From: Deltaproteobacteria bacterium
GTDB taxonomy: Bacteria; JAGRBM01; JAHCIT01
DNA length: 64,000 nucleotides
Assembly (NCBI GenBank): GCA_026129095.1
Contig: JAHCIT010000001.1
Span: 124,001 to 188,000, forward strand
Reading direction: 5' to 3'
A program made the position numbers and the translations under genes. The notes beneath the pieces are model-generated. The model saw only the letters and a program-made list of their open reading frames with translations, did no database searches and was not told the DNA's origin. Positions 28,547 through 37,239 of this stretch are shown piece by piece. Numbering within the stretch: the stretch's first letter is position 1; each line of letters opens with the position of its first letter.

Positions 28547-30124
28547 ATGGTATCCTTTTTTGGCCGTTCAGGCGCCTGGCGGATATTTCCCCTGGCTGGC
28601 CTCTGCCTGCTGCTCGCGGCAGCTACTGTCTCTGGGCAAACGACAGCAAGCGCCGGCGGCAGCGGCATTGACCCTGATCAGGTGGCTGCACAGGCATTCC
28701 AGCACCTCAAGGCCCGCGACTACGCCCGCGCCGAACGGCTTTTCCTGTGGATCCGTGACAGCTTCCCGGAAAGTCCCCGTGTCGTCGAGGCACTTCTCGG
28801 ACTGGCCGAGGTCGAGGCAGCGAAGGGACGCACCGAGCCGGCACGCGATCTCTTTTCGGCATTTCTCCTGAACTTTCCCGATCATCCACTGGCCCCCCGT
28901 GCGCGGTTCAAGCTCGGAAATATCGAGCGCGCCATGGAAGCAGCCACGGCTGAAAAAGCCCATTCCTCAAGACAGATTGAGCCGCTGATAGGTGCGCAGG
29001 TTCTCGTCGTTGGCGCCAGCCACCCGGACGAGGTGGACCGGATGTTCTCCGGACTGGCCGCGGCAGGCCTGAACACGATTCTGGTGCGCGTGTTTCACAA
29101 CGCGGGTGACCGCTACCACGGCCTGGTTCCGGAGAAATGGCGCGACGGCCGGACCGGTGTCTATTTCCAGACCCGCCATGCTCCGGTAGTCACCGACCTG
29201 CTCCCTCTCTACTGCAAGCTGGCACACCGGAACGGTCTCAAGATTTATGCGTGGATGACAACACGCTATGCCGATTACGGGTTCAGCCCGGACGACTCCC
29301 GGTACGACCGGATATTTGATCTTGCCAGCCGCGAGTATGTTCGCGACAAGGGGCTCGATATCTGGAATCCGGCATCCGAACGTTATCTCGTAGCCCTTTT
29401 CCGTGACCTTGCGAAAAATCCCATTGACGGCATCCTGTTCCAGGATGACCTTGTCTCCCGGCACACCACCGGATTTGGTGCGTCGTCCCGCGAGCGGTAC
29501 GAAACCGATTTCGGTGCGAAACTCGCTCCCGACCAGCTTTATCGCGGAATCTACGGGGCAGGTAATGGCCGACACTACGTGCGCGAGTACACGCCCGGGT
29601 TCTGGCAATGGGTGGACTGGAAAAACCGGCGCATCCTGGCGATTGCGTCCATGCTTTCGGCAACGGTCCGTCGTGAGCGGCCAGATGCACGAATCGCGCT
29701 TAATTTCTTTTACGAGGCCGCAACCTCTCCCCGGAATGCACTTGCCTGGGTTTCCCAGTCGATCGAGCGGGCCGAAGAAGGCCCCTTCGACTACTATGCC
29801 ATCATGGCCTACCACCGGCAGATGGCCAGTGAGCTCTCCCTGGATGGGCCTAAAACGGCCGACCTGCTGGGCCGCATGACGGCGGGCCTCTACCGGCGCG
29901 TTGGTGACCAGTCACGGATCATGCTGAAACTCCAGGTGCGGGACTGGAACACACGTGAACGGATCCCGCCGGAGGAGTTCCGCCCCGTCCTTGATGCGGT
30001 CCTGAAAAATGCCGCTCCCGGCGCGGGGCCTCCGTCAATAGTCTTCGTTCCGGTAGACGGGGCCGAGGATCTCTCCGCCGCCGGCGGCATGCTCAAGAGT
30101 ATCGTTTACAACTCGGGACAGTGA
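28547..30124 (+). CDS. Exported TPR plus PgaB-like GHL-domain protein
   Basis: 525 aa. A signal peptide (LAGLCLLLAAATVSG) is followed by TPR/Tol-Pal-like repeats (about 45-130, with AERLFLWIRDSFPESPRV). Residues about 150-515 resemble the C-terminal glycoside-hydrolase-like domain of PgaB: NTILVRVFHNAGD, LKIYAWMTTRYADYG, and GILFQDDLVS with its paired Asp, as in the PgaB barrel that cuts poly-N-acetylglucosamine. The polysaccharide deacetylase domain of PgaB is absent. A periplasmic glycan hydrolase is inferred. Own promoter upstream; it converges on the cobalamin adenosyltransferase with 5 nt between them. Confidence 0.78.
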   Translation: MVSFFGRSGAWRIFPLAGLCLLLAAATVSGQTTASAGGSGIDPDQVAAQAFQHLKARDYARAERLFLWIRDSFPESPRVVEALLGLAEVEAAKGRTEPARDLFSAFLLNFPDHPLAPRARFKLGNIERAMEAATAEKAHSSRQIEPLIGAQVLVVGASHPDEVDRMFSGLAAAGLNTILVRVFHNAGDRYHGLVPEKWRDGRTGVYFQTRHAPVVTDLLPLYCKLAHRNGLKIYAWMTTRYADYGFSPDDSRYDRIFDLASREYVRDKGLDIWNPASERYLVALFRDLAKNPIDGILFQDDLVSRHTTGFGASSRERYETDFGAKLAPDQLYRGIYGAGNGRHYVREYTPGFWQWVDWKNRRILAIASMLSATVRRERPDARIALNFFYEAATSPRNALAWVSQSIERAEEGPFDYYAIMAYHRQMASELSLDGPKTADLLGRMTAGLYRRVGDQSRIMLKLQVRDWNTRERIPPEEFRPVLDAVLKNAAPGAGPPSIVFVPVDGAEDLSAAGGMLKSIVYNSGQ

Positions 30125-30129
30125 CCGCC

Positions 30130-30717
30130 TCATACCGACTCGTCCCAAAGAACATCTCCCGTTCCCTTCCTGGAATTTTCATAGCGGGCCAGAACAAACA
30201 GCGCGTCTGACAGCCGGTTCAGGTATTTCACCACAAACGGCCCGATACGTTCCACACGCGAGAGTGAAATAGCCTCACGCTCCGCACGACGGCAGACACA
30301 TCGGGCCACATGAAGCTGGCTTGCGGCAGCCGTTCCACCGGGGAGGATGAAGTTTTCGAGTGGCTTAAGCCCTTCACTCAGCCGGTCCATGAGTTCTTCC
30401 AGTGCATCCACGTGACGGGATTCGATACGTGGGATTTTCCAGTCCTTTTTGGCCGGATCGGCGGCCCAGGCGGCCTTGTCCTCTTCAGGGATACAGAGGT
30501 CCGAGCCCAGGTTGAACAGTTCGTGCTGGATGCGGGCAAGCGGCTTTTTCAGATCCCCGGCCACATCAAGCGCAATAGCCAGCCCGATCACCGAATTAAG
30601 CTCATCCACTGTCCCGTAGGCGGCGATACGGAGCGAATCCTTCGGAACCCGCCTGCCGGTTCCGAGCCCCGTGTCCCCGCCATCGCCTGTCCGCGTATAG
30701 ACTTTCGTGATCCGCAT
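30130..30717 (-). CDS. Cob(I)alamin adenosyltransferase, PduO type
   Basis: 195 aa from the ATG at 30717, preceded by AAGGAGT at 9 nt; the frame extends upstream but without homology. N-terminus MRITKVYTRTGDGGDTGL is the ATP-binding signature, followed by AYGTVDELNS and the RCVCRRAERE motif of MMAB/PduO enzymes. It transfers the 5'-deoxyadenosyl group of ATP to cob(I)alamin, giving adenosylcobalamin for B12-dependent mutases. It lies downstream of the phosphatase and aldehyde dehydrogenase genes on the same strand; no B12 enzyme is nearby. Confidence 0.93.
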   Translation of the reverse strand: MRITKVYTRTGDGGDTGLGTGRRVPKDSLRIAAYGTVDELNSVIGLAIALDVAGDLKKPLARIQHELFNLGSDLCIPEEDKAAWAADPAKKDWKIPRIESRHVDALEELMDRLSEGLKPLENFILPGGTAAASQLHVARCVCRRAEREAISLSRVERIGPFVVKYLNRLSDALFVLARYENSRKGTGDVLWDESV

Positions 30718-30779
30718 GCGTCTGCGACTCCTTGTCCTGGCAAGGGTGACCGGACCGGCCGGAGCGGGGCAACCTGCCG

Positions 30780-31286
30780 CTACCGCACTGCTCCCCGCAA
30801 ACGCTGGAGCCCAAGAGACGGGAGTTTCTCTTCCCATGCCCGGATCAGGTTGCTCTGGTCACGGGTCTGGGGCCCGCGCCGGTGTGAATGGACCAGTTCC
30901 ATGGATTCGGTAAGTGTCCGGCCTTCGAGCGACTGGTGCAGGCAGGCCAGAACCGTTCCGGTCCGGCCGACGCCGGCCCAGCAGTGAACCACCACCGGTT
31001 CATCCTTCGCCTGGGCTTCCAGAACGAGATTATGTATGCGAACGATATGATCCAGTGCGGGCGCCCACATGTCACTTGTTGGGAAATGCCATTCGGAAAG
31101 CGGCAGCGGCGGATGATGGGCTCCTTCGGTCAGGTTCACCACATGACGGATTCCCCGGGATATCCAGAACTGGTGCCATGAACCGGCGACGCCGCCCGGA
31201 TAAGGGCCTCCCGAACCGGCGAGCAACCCCGGAACATGCCACGAAAAGCGGAAGTCTGAATCGAGCATGGACGGCGGCTGGCTCAT
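30780..31286 (-). CDS. Dual-specificity/tyrosine phosphatase family protein
   Basis: 168 aa, a compact single catalytic domain. HCWAGVGRTG is the CX5R P-loop with its Cys and Arg, and the general-acid region is in the LSEWHFPTSDMWAP stretch. Closest in form to DUSP23-like atypical phosphatases. It should remove phosphate from Tyr/Ser/Thr or from a small molecule. Its start overlaps the stop of the aldehyde dehydrogenase by 4 nt, so the two are translationally coupled, with the cobalamin adenosyltransferase 62 nt downstream. Confidence 0.85.
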   Translation of the reverse strand: MSQPPSMLDSDFRFSWHVPGLLAGSGGPYPGGVAGSWHQFWISRGIRHVVNLTEGAHHPPLPLSEWHFPTSDMWAPALDHIVRIHNLVLEAQAKDEPVVVHCWAGVGRTGTVLACLHQSLEGRTLTESMELVHSHRRGPQTRDQSNLIRAWEEKLPSLGLQRLRGAVR

Positions 31287-32707
31287 GGCGCCTTCAGAAG
31301 CAGCACCCGGGTCTCGGTCAGCTCGTCCATCGCCGCACGCACACCTTCTCTCCCCTCGCCCGAGTCCTTCACGCCGCCATAGGGGAAGTTGTCCACGCGC
31401 ATCATCGGGAACTCGTTAATGACCACGCCCCCGACGTCCAGTTCCCTCCATGCGCGTAGGATGCGCCCGATGTCCCGGGTAAACAGCGATGCCTGAAGGC
31501 CGAAGCGCGATTCGTTTACCCGCGTCAGGACCTTCTCGAAATCACTGTACGGTTCCATCCAGACAACCGGACCGAACACCTCGTCGCAGGAAAGCCGTAT
31601 GCCTGCAGGCATCTGGTCCATGATGGTGGGCTGGTACAGCTTTCCGTTCCGTGTTCCGCCATGATGGAGGCGCGCGCCCGCATGCCGGGCCTCATCCACC
31701 CAGGCCTCCACCCGTTTGGCTGACTCCTCGCTGATCAGCGGCCCCACGATGGTGGCCGGGTCAGCCGGGTCGCCGACGGGCAGTTTCTGCGTCGCCTCAA
31801 CAAGCCTGGAAAGAAATGCGTCGTATACCTTTTCATCGACGAACAGGCGCTGGATGGAAATGCATATCTGGCCAGCATAGGCGAACGCTCCCTGCGCGCA
31901 CCTGGAGGCGGCCCAGTCGAGGTCGGCATCTGCCGCTACGATAGCAGCCGCATCTCCGCCCAGTTCCAGCAGCGACCGTTTTTTCCCGGCGAGATTCTTG
32001 AGCTTCCAGCCGACCCGGTCGGACCCCGTAAACGAAAGCGTCCGTATGCGTTCATCGGTCACCAGCTTTTCAGCCAGATCATCGGTGCAATAGACCACGC
32101 TGAGCGCGCCTGCGGGCCACGACGTCTGTTCGATGATCTCCGCCAGCAGGTAGGCCGTTAGCGGCGTCTGCCGGGCAGGTTTCAGGATGATGGGCGTCCC
32201 GGTGGCAATGGCCGGGGCCACCTTGTGCGCAACCAGATTCAGGGGAAAGTTGAACGGCGTGATGGCGGTCATCGGCCCCCGGGGGTAACGGCTCGTCAGG
32301 CATGTAAATCCCTCGGCACGCGGCTCGATATCGACAGGAATGACTTCGCCGCCCATCCGCTTGGCTTCCTCGGCCGCGAGGATGAACGTTGTGACAGCCC
32401 GCTGGACCTCGGCGCGGGCAAACAGGACCGGTTTTCCCGCCTCCAGCATGATCATTTCGGAAAGCTCGTCGGCCCGCTCGCTGATTCCGGCGGCAACGTG
32501 GGCGAGGATATCTGCCCGGCGATGGCTGGGAAGGTTCCGCGTCTCGCGGAACGATGCGGCTGCCGCCGCCAGGGCCGCTTCCACATCGTCTGCCGTCGCC
32601 AGCGGCGCATGGCCTACCAGTCGGTCTGAATAGGGACTGCGGACACGGTAGATATCTGGCGAAGACCGCCACTCGCCGCCGATCCGGTTCTTGAACTTCT
32701 TGGCCAC
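31283..32707 (-). CDS. NAD(P)-dependent aldehyde dehydrogenase
   Basis: 474 aa, standard for the ALDH superfamily. Rossmann part: TPFNFPLN (catalytic Asn) and the ILKPARQTPL Lys; LELGGDAA gives the general-base Glu and GQICISIQRLF the catalytic Cys; DEVFGPVVWMEPY follows. GQICIS with Ile in the place of the common Thr/Ser is as in lactaldehyde/succinate-semialdehyde-like and GapN-like members. Substrate is not clear. A GTG start is used with no better option. Coupled by a 4-nt overlap to the phosphatase. Confidence 0.9.
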   Translation of the reverse strand: MAKKFKNRIGGEWRSSPDIYRVRSPYSDRLVGHAPLATADDVEAALAAAAASFRETRNLPSHRRADILAHVAAGISERADELSEMIMLEAGKPVLFARAEVQRAVTTFILAAEEAKRMGGEVIPVDIEPRAEGFTCLTSRYPRGPMTAITPFNFPLNLVAHKVAPAIATGTPIILKPARQTPLTAYLLAEIIEQTSWPAGALSVVYCTDDLAEKLVTDERIRTLSFTGSDRVGWKLKNLAGKKRSLLELGGDAAAIVAADADLDWAASRCAQGAFAYAGQICISIQRLFVDEKVYDAFLSRLVEATQKLPVGDPADPATIVGPLISEESAKRVEAWVDEARHAGARLHHGGTRNGKLYQPTIMDQMPAGIRLSCDEVFGPVVWMEPYSDFEKVLTRVNESRFGLQASLFTRDIGRILRAWRELDVGGVVINEFPMMRVDNFPYGGVKDSGEGREGVRAAMDELTETRVLLLKAP

Positions 32708-32749
32708 AGTGAACGTAAAACTAGAGCATCGGTCAGGGATTTGAAACCG

Positions 32750-33250
32750 TCAGGGCCTGCTGGTCCCGGCACGGCCGTACCGGTCTTCGTGCCGGACAAC
32801 ATCATCCAGTTCAGGGGTGGAAACCTCCAGAACGTCGGTATCCTCTATGGCCGTCAGCCGGTGGCGGGTGCCCGGAGCGAGATGCAGACACTCCCCTGGT
32901 CCCATTTCGAAGGTTTTCAGCGGTCCGTCGCCAGGTTCCCCAAGTTCAACACGCAGACGGCCAGAGAGGACATACTGCGTCTCTTCCTTCTTGCGGTGGT
33001 GCTGAAGAGAGAGTGCCTCCCCACGGTTTACATGAAGTATCTTGCCGGCGTAACGGGCCGTGCTCGCCCACAGGAGTTCATACCCCCACGGCTTGTCGGT
33101 TCGTATCGGTGTCGAGATCACGGGCCAAAGGGTGGCCGGTATGGGCGGCCCGCCGCAAGGCCGGACGTCCCGGTTTTGAAGATCCTCCGGAATCGGGACC
33201 AGCGTCTTGACCCGGCTGCCTTTTTGGGCCGAAATGGCCCCTCGGTGCAT
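32750..33250 (-). CDS. Cupin-domain protein (phosphomannose isomerase type II-like)
   Basis: 166 aa with a single cupin barrel in the last 110 residues: KPWGYELLW, LSLQHHRKKEE (metal ligands H, H, E) and LAPGTRHRL (third His). This matches the C-terminal cupin of mannose-6-phosphate isomerase/GDP-mannose pyrophosphorylase fusions, standing alone. It might isomerise a sugar phosphate or be a small metal cupin. The ATG at 33250 begins the longest frame but has no ribosome site; a GTG at 33121, just before the cupin, would give 123 aa and is equally plausible. It is divergent from the FATP-type synthetase gene. Confidence 0.72.
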   Translation of the reverse strand: MHRGAISAQKGSRVKTLVPIPEDLQNRDVRPCGGPPIPATLWPVISTPIRTDKPWGYELLWASTARYAGKILHVNRGEALSLQHHRKKEETQYVLSGRLRVELGEPGDGPLKTFEMGPGECLHLAPGTRHRLTAIEDTDVLEVSTPELDDVVRHEDRYGRAGTSRP

Positions 33251-33324
33251 GGCCGGAGCGGCGGATTACCACATTCACTCCGGCGATCACCGCCCAGAAC
33301 ATCCTCACGGGAGTAACAGCAGCT

Positions 33325-35112
33325 ATGGGTTTCATGGATAACCTTCGTTCGACAGTCCAGGATCTTCAGGGGACGCTCCGCGTGGCATCCCGCCTGCCCC
33401 AGCTTCTTCCTCAGGGAAGCTGGAACTCGGCACGCCTGCTTGAGGGTTACGCGAAGGATATTCCCCACCATCTGGCCATTGCCTATGAGCAGAAGCGCTA
33501 CACCTGGCGCGAGGTGAACGAGCAGGCGAACCAGTATGCCGACTACTTCACCAAGTATGGCATCGGCCGTGGAGATGCGGTGGCCCTGGTCATGGACAAC
33601 CGGCCCGAATTCCTTTTCATTATCTCCGGCCTGAACAAGATTCGCGCCATCGGTGCGCTCATCAATCACAACCTGACCGGCAAGGCGCTCACGCACGCCA
33701 TCAACATCTCCAAGCCCAAGGCGGTGATCGTGGGTTCGGAGCACCTCCGCGCCACACTTGATGTGCTCCCGGACCTGGAGGGAGTATCGAAAGACCGCAA
33801 TTTCTGGGTCCAGATGGACGAGGGCGGCGGGCGGGCCGATACAGATGGCCTGACCATCATAAACGAGGAGGTCGAACGATGCTCGCGCAGCCGTCCGCTC
33901 AACCTGAACCCTCCCAAGACTGCCGAGCCCATGTGCTATATCTATACATCCGGAACCACGGGACTTCCCAAGGCAGCAGTCATCACCAATCAGCGCTGGA
34001 TCGTCGCGTCCACGCTGTTCGGCCGCGGCATGGCGGAGGCGACTCCCTCCGATGTGATCTACATGACCCTGCCGATGTACCATTCGACCGGCATGTTCGC
34101 CGGCTGGGGTACATCGCTCACGACCGGCGCTACCATGGCGCTACGCCGGAAGTTTTCAGCCTCGAACTTCTGGAAAGATGTCCGCGACTTTGACGCGACC
34201 GTTTTCGTCTATATCGGCGAGCTGTGCCGGTATCTTCTGAATATGCCCCCGCAGGAAGGCGAGCGGAACCACCGGCTCCGTCTCTGCATGGGTAATGGCC
34301 TCCGGCCTGACATCTGGGAGAAGTTCCAGAACCGGTTCGGGATTCCGCTCATCCGTGAATTTTATGGCGCCACCGAAGGCAATGCCCCGCTCGTCAACTT
34401 CGAGGGCCGCCCCGGCATGATCGGACGGCTCCGGCCAGGCCAGGTCGTGCTGAAGTGCGACCAGGCAACCGGTGAAGTAATTCGGAACGAAAAGGGGATG
34501 TGCACCCCCGTGGGTCCGGGCAACAAGGGGCTCCTTGTTGCCGGCATCAATGCCGTGATGAAATTCGACGGCTACGTTGACAAGCAGGCCACCGAAAAGA
34601 AGATCCTGCGCGACGTCCTGAAAAAGGGCGACATGTATTTCAACACCGGAGACCTGGTGGAACTGCATGAGGGCAAATGGGTTTCGTTTGCCGACCGCGT
34701 GGGCGATACTTTCCGGTGGAAGGGCGAGAACGTGTCCACCAACGAAGTCGCCGAAATCCTGAATGGCGCCCGTGGCGTCCTGGAATCGAATGTCTATGGT
34801 GTTCAGGTGCCAGGTACCGATGGCCGTGCCGGCATGGCGAGCCTGAACGTGAACGGCGAGTTCGATCTGGGAGCCTTCGCCCAGTATGTGAACAGCCAGC
34901 TTCCCAACTTCCAGCGTCCGTGGTTCATCCGCATCCAGCACGACATGCGGATCACCAGCACCTTCAAGCACCAGAAGGTGGACTACCGGGACGAGGGTTA
35001 TGACCCCGCGAAGGTGAAAGACCCGCTCTACTACCTGGACGGCGAGAAATATGTTCCGATTGACGCCGCGCTGTACAAGCGGCTCGCTGCAGGGGAAATC
35101 GGGCCCAGATAA
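33325..35112 (+). CDS. Long-chain/very-long-chain acyl-CoA synthetase, FATP family
   Basis: 595 aa. AMP-binding P-loop YIYTSGTTGLPKAAVITN; MGNGLRPDIWEKF and EFYGATEGNAPLVNFE; then NTGDL and FRWKGENVSTNEVAEIL of the FATP/SLC27 subgroup rather than FadD. The C-terminus has TSTFKHQKVDYR with the expected Lys near the end, and the FATP ending YDPAKVKDPLYYLDGEKYVP. It activates long-chain fatty acids or bile-acid-like carboxylates at the membrane. Start ATG 33325; a second ATG lies 9 nt on. Followed by tRNA-Arg on the opposite strand. Confidence 0.92.
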   Translation: MGFMDNLRSTVQDLQGTLRVASRLPQLLPQGSWNSARLLEGYAKDIPHHLAIAYEQKRYTWREVNEQANQYADYFTKYGIGRGDAVALVMDNRPEFLFIISGLNKIRAIGALINHNLTGKALTHAINISKPKAVIVGSEHLRATLDVLPDLEGVSKDRNFWVQMDEGGGRADTDGLTIINEEVERCSRSRPLNLNPPKTAEPMCYIYTSGTTGLPKAAVITNQRWIVASTLFGRGMAEATPSDVIYMTLPMYHSTGMFAGWGTSLTTGATMALRRKFSASNFWKDVRDFDATVFVYIGELCRYLLNMPPQEGERNHRLRLCMGNGLRPDIWEKFQNRFGIPLIREFYGATEGNAPLVNFEGRPGMIGRLRPGQVVLKCDQATGEVIRNEKGMCTPVGPGNKGLLVAGINAVMKFDGYVDKQATEKKILRDVLKKGDMYFNTGDLVELHEGKWVSFADRVGDTFRWKGENVSTNEVAEILNGARGVLESNVYGVQVPGTDGRAGMASLNVNGEFDLGAFAQYVNSQLPNFQRPWFIRIQHDMRITSTFKHQKVDYRDEGYDPAKVKDPLYYLDGEKYVPIDAALYKRLAAGEIGPR

Positions 35113-35151
35113 GGGACTGGAAACCCGTCGCCAGCTGCCGCAGGGAAAAAC

Positions 35152-35228
35152 TGGCGCGCCCGGCGGGACTCGAACCCACAACCTACGGCTTAGAAGGCCG
35201 TTGCTCTATCCAGTTGAGCTACGGGCGC
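35152..35228 (-). tRNA. tRNA-Arg(TCT)
   Basis: 77 nt on the minus strand including an encoded CCA. Acceptor GCGCCCG pairs with CGGGCGC; D arm TAGCTC with AACTGGATAGAGC; anticodon stem ACGGC/GCCGT flanks the loop CTTCTAA, giving anticodon TCT (reads AGA); T loop GTTCGAGTC. It lies between the FATP-type synthetase and the CoA pyrophosphatase genes. Confidence 0.97.
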
Positions 35229-35316
35229 CCGGACCGGCCGTGGCCGCCCTTGACGGAACAGGGCCACCGACGCACCCTAGCCAACAGGAGTCCGCCGGGT
35301 CCACGGCTGGTCAACC

Positions 35317-35961
35317 ATGCATGGAACCACCGCCGGGATGCCGCCGCAGCCAATGACAGGTTCTCCCCACATCGACATTATCCGGACCCGGCTGGAAAGC
35401 CGGGCGCCGCAAACCCTCGACGACCCCATCCTGATTCCCGCTTCTGTGCTTATTCCGGTATTTGACCTTGATGGCCGCACCCGGATTCTGTTCACCCGCC
35501 GGGCGCGGGGGCTTGCCAAGCATGCCGGCGAGGTGAGCTTTCCTGGGGGCCGCCAGGATCCCGGCGACCGGGGCCCGGTGGAAGCCGCCTTAAGGGAAAC
35601 CCGCGAAGAGCTGGGCATTGACAGCGGAAAGGTTGTGGTGCTGGGCGCACTGGATCCGATCTCGACCGTTACAAATTACCGCGTGCAGCCGTTCGTGGGC
35701 GAGATTCCGTGGCCCGTGGAGTTTCAGATGTCGGAAGGTGAAGTCGGCAGTGTGTTCGACATCGCCGTGGAGGAACTTCTCGACCCCGGCATCTATACCC
35801 TGCACCGCGAGCACGTCTGGAAGGGCCGGCCCTATCCGGTGCATCAGTTCCGGGTGGCAGGAGAAAATATCTGGGGTGCGACGGGAAAGATCCTCGCGCA
35901 GTTTCTCCACGTCGTCTACGGATGGGGCGATGCCGAAACAGTCATGGCCGGAAGATCCTAG
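35317..35961 (+). CDS. Nudix hydrolase, CoA pyrophosphatase (NudL-like)
   Basis: 214 aa from ATG 35317; ATGs at 35338 and 35353 are alternatives and no ribosome site settles the choice. LFTRRARGLAKHAGEVSFPGG is the UPF0035 signature of the CoA pyrophosphatase group, followed by the Nudix box GGRQDPGD...ALRETREELGI, with Asp in the place of the usual first Glu, as is common in this subgroup. ISTVTNYRVQPFVG parallels the E. coli NudL sequence. It should split CoA into 4'-phosphopantetheine and 3',5'-ADP. It converges on the PilZ gene. Confidence 0.9.
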   Translation: MHGTTAGMPPQPMTGSPHIDIIRTRLESRAPQTLDDPILIPASVLIPVFDLDGRTRILFTRRARGLAKHAGEVSFPGGRQDPGDRGPVEAALRETREELGIDSGKVVVLGALDPISTVTNYRVQPFVGEIPWPVEFQMSEGEVGSVFDIAVEELLDPGIYTLHREHVWKGRPYPVHQFRVAGENIWGATGKILAQFLHVVYGWGDAETVMAGRS

Positions 35962-35963
35962 GG

Positions 35964-36368
35964 CTACTCGCGTTCGCGGCGTGCCCGTGCCTCGGTAAGT
36001 GCCGCAGCAAGATCGCCGAAGAGCCGCTCGGTCTTCACATAGGAATCGATCCGGGCAGCCATCTCCTCGCTCATCTCCCCGAACTTAACCCCGTAACCAA
36101 ACCGTTTCTTGATCCGGCCATCCTCGACAGGGCTTCGCGTATAGACAACTTCCACCGGAACCTCGATCACTTCGGGTATGGCCTTGAGCCGGAACCCCAA
36201 TACAACCGGCTCGGCAGGATCAAGCCGTTCGTCCGATTCGATGAGTGCACCGCCCCGCGAAAGCTCGCGCATCACTGCCTCGCTGGCGGCTCCGCCGCGA
36301 ATGATCATCACAGGCACGTTCACCGGCGCCCGCTTGTGCGACCGGATCCGGAAGTTCCGTTTTACCAT
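35964..36368 (-). CDS. PilZ-domain c-di-GMP-binding protein
   Basis: 134 aa from the ATG at 36368, preceded by GAGGGGGG 7 nt upstream; the longer upstream frame is not used. A single PilZ domain: the RSHKR arginine motif (RxxxR) near the N-terminus and ELSRGGALIES, where family consensus is (D/N)xSxxG and Glu stands in the first place. c-di-GMP binding is therefore likely but not certain. The C-terminus is a charged helix. It could read the output of the diguanylate cyclase encoded at 25283-26572. The gene is 13 nt downstream of the alpha/beta hydrolase gene on the same strand. Confidence 0.85.
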   Translation of the reverse strand: MVKRNFRIRSHKRAPVNVPVMIIRGGAASEAVMRELSRGGALIESDERLDPAEPVVLGFRLKAIPEVIEVPVEVVYTRSPVEDGRIKKRFGYGVKFGEMSEEMAARIDSYVKTERLFGDLAAALTEARARRERE

Positions 36369-36381
36369 GCCAGTTCCCCCC

Positions 36382-37194
36382 TCAGTCCGGGTTCCATCGC
36401 GTGCCGTTTCGCTGCGCAAAACGGACAACGGCACGGACAAACTCCGCCGCCATTTCCAGATGTCCCTGGTGACCGGCCCCTTCAAGGATAACCCGTTCCG
36501 CGACCGGAATCCTCTCCGCCAGATACTGCTGGTATTTGGGCGGGGTGAGACGGTCATGGCTTCCGCCAATAACAAGCGCCGGGACCCCGATATCCTTTAC
36601 GGCTTCCATCCGGTCGAACCGGTCAGCCGCCGCAAAATCCGAAAGTGCCGGACGGTTGTCCGGGTGGCGAGGCAGGGCGAGGTAGTGATCCAGAATCGCC
36701 TCCGTAACGCCCGGACCAAAGGAAAACCGCGCCGACTCGCGGCTGACGGTGTGGTAGTTATCCCGCAAATCAGTGAATATCTGCGGACTGACCCTGAGGC
36801 GTGCCCCCGTTGAGTAGAGCACAAGACCCGCCAGGGGCGCTTTCCCCCGGAGCGCCGTCTCAATCGCCACCGCCCCGCCCATCGAATGCCCCACCAGAAT
36901 TACCGGCCGGGCAAGTACGGAAAGCGCCAGTTCCAGATTTTCGGCCATCTCAATGATGCTGGTCGGCAGGCTGCCCGGCTCGCTGCCGTGACCCGGCTGG
37001 TTCACCGCCAGCGCCGAAAGCCTGCCGTCTGTTCCGGCGCTCATCTGCCCGATCACCTGCCGGTAACTGGCCGCCTGGCCGCCCGCCCCATGATGGAAAA
37101 CCACGACTGGCGCCCCGGATTCCGGCGCGAGTTCCGCCCCCCATGCGCCAAGCAGTCCGAGCCTGAAACGCCGCCAGCCGGGAGATTCAGTCAT
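36382..37194 (-). CDS. Alpha/beta hydrolase
   Basis: 270 aa from the ATG at 37194 with AAGGAG 8 nt upstream. The oxyanion segment FHHGAGGQ, nucleophile elbow GHSMGG, acid Asp in GGSHDRLTP and catalytic His in GAGHQGH form a complete triad. The cap region spans about residues 125-190. No signal peptide. Substrate unknown; esterase, lactonase or C-C hydrolase are all open. It is divergent from the lipoprotein gene at 37240 with only 45 bp between start codons, and sits 13 nt upstream of the PilZ gene. Confidence 0.9.
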   Translation of the reverse strand: MTESPGWRRFRLGLLGAWGAELAPESGAPVVVFHHGAGGQAASYRQVIGQMSAGTDGRLSALAVNQPGHGSEPGSLPTSIIEMAENLELALSVLARPVILVGHSMGGAVAIETALRGKAPLAGLVLYSTGARLRVSPQIFTDLRDNYHTVSRESARFSFGPGVTEAILDHYLALPRHPDNRPALSDFAAADRFDRMEAVKDIGVPALVIGGSHDRLTPPKYQQYLAERIPVAERVILEGAGHQGHLEMAAEFVRAVVRFAQRNGTRWNPD

Positions 37195-37239
37195 GGGCGT
37201 CACTCCTTAACAGGTCATCGGGTATGCTAGTGAATCTGG

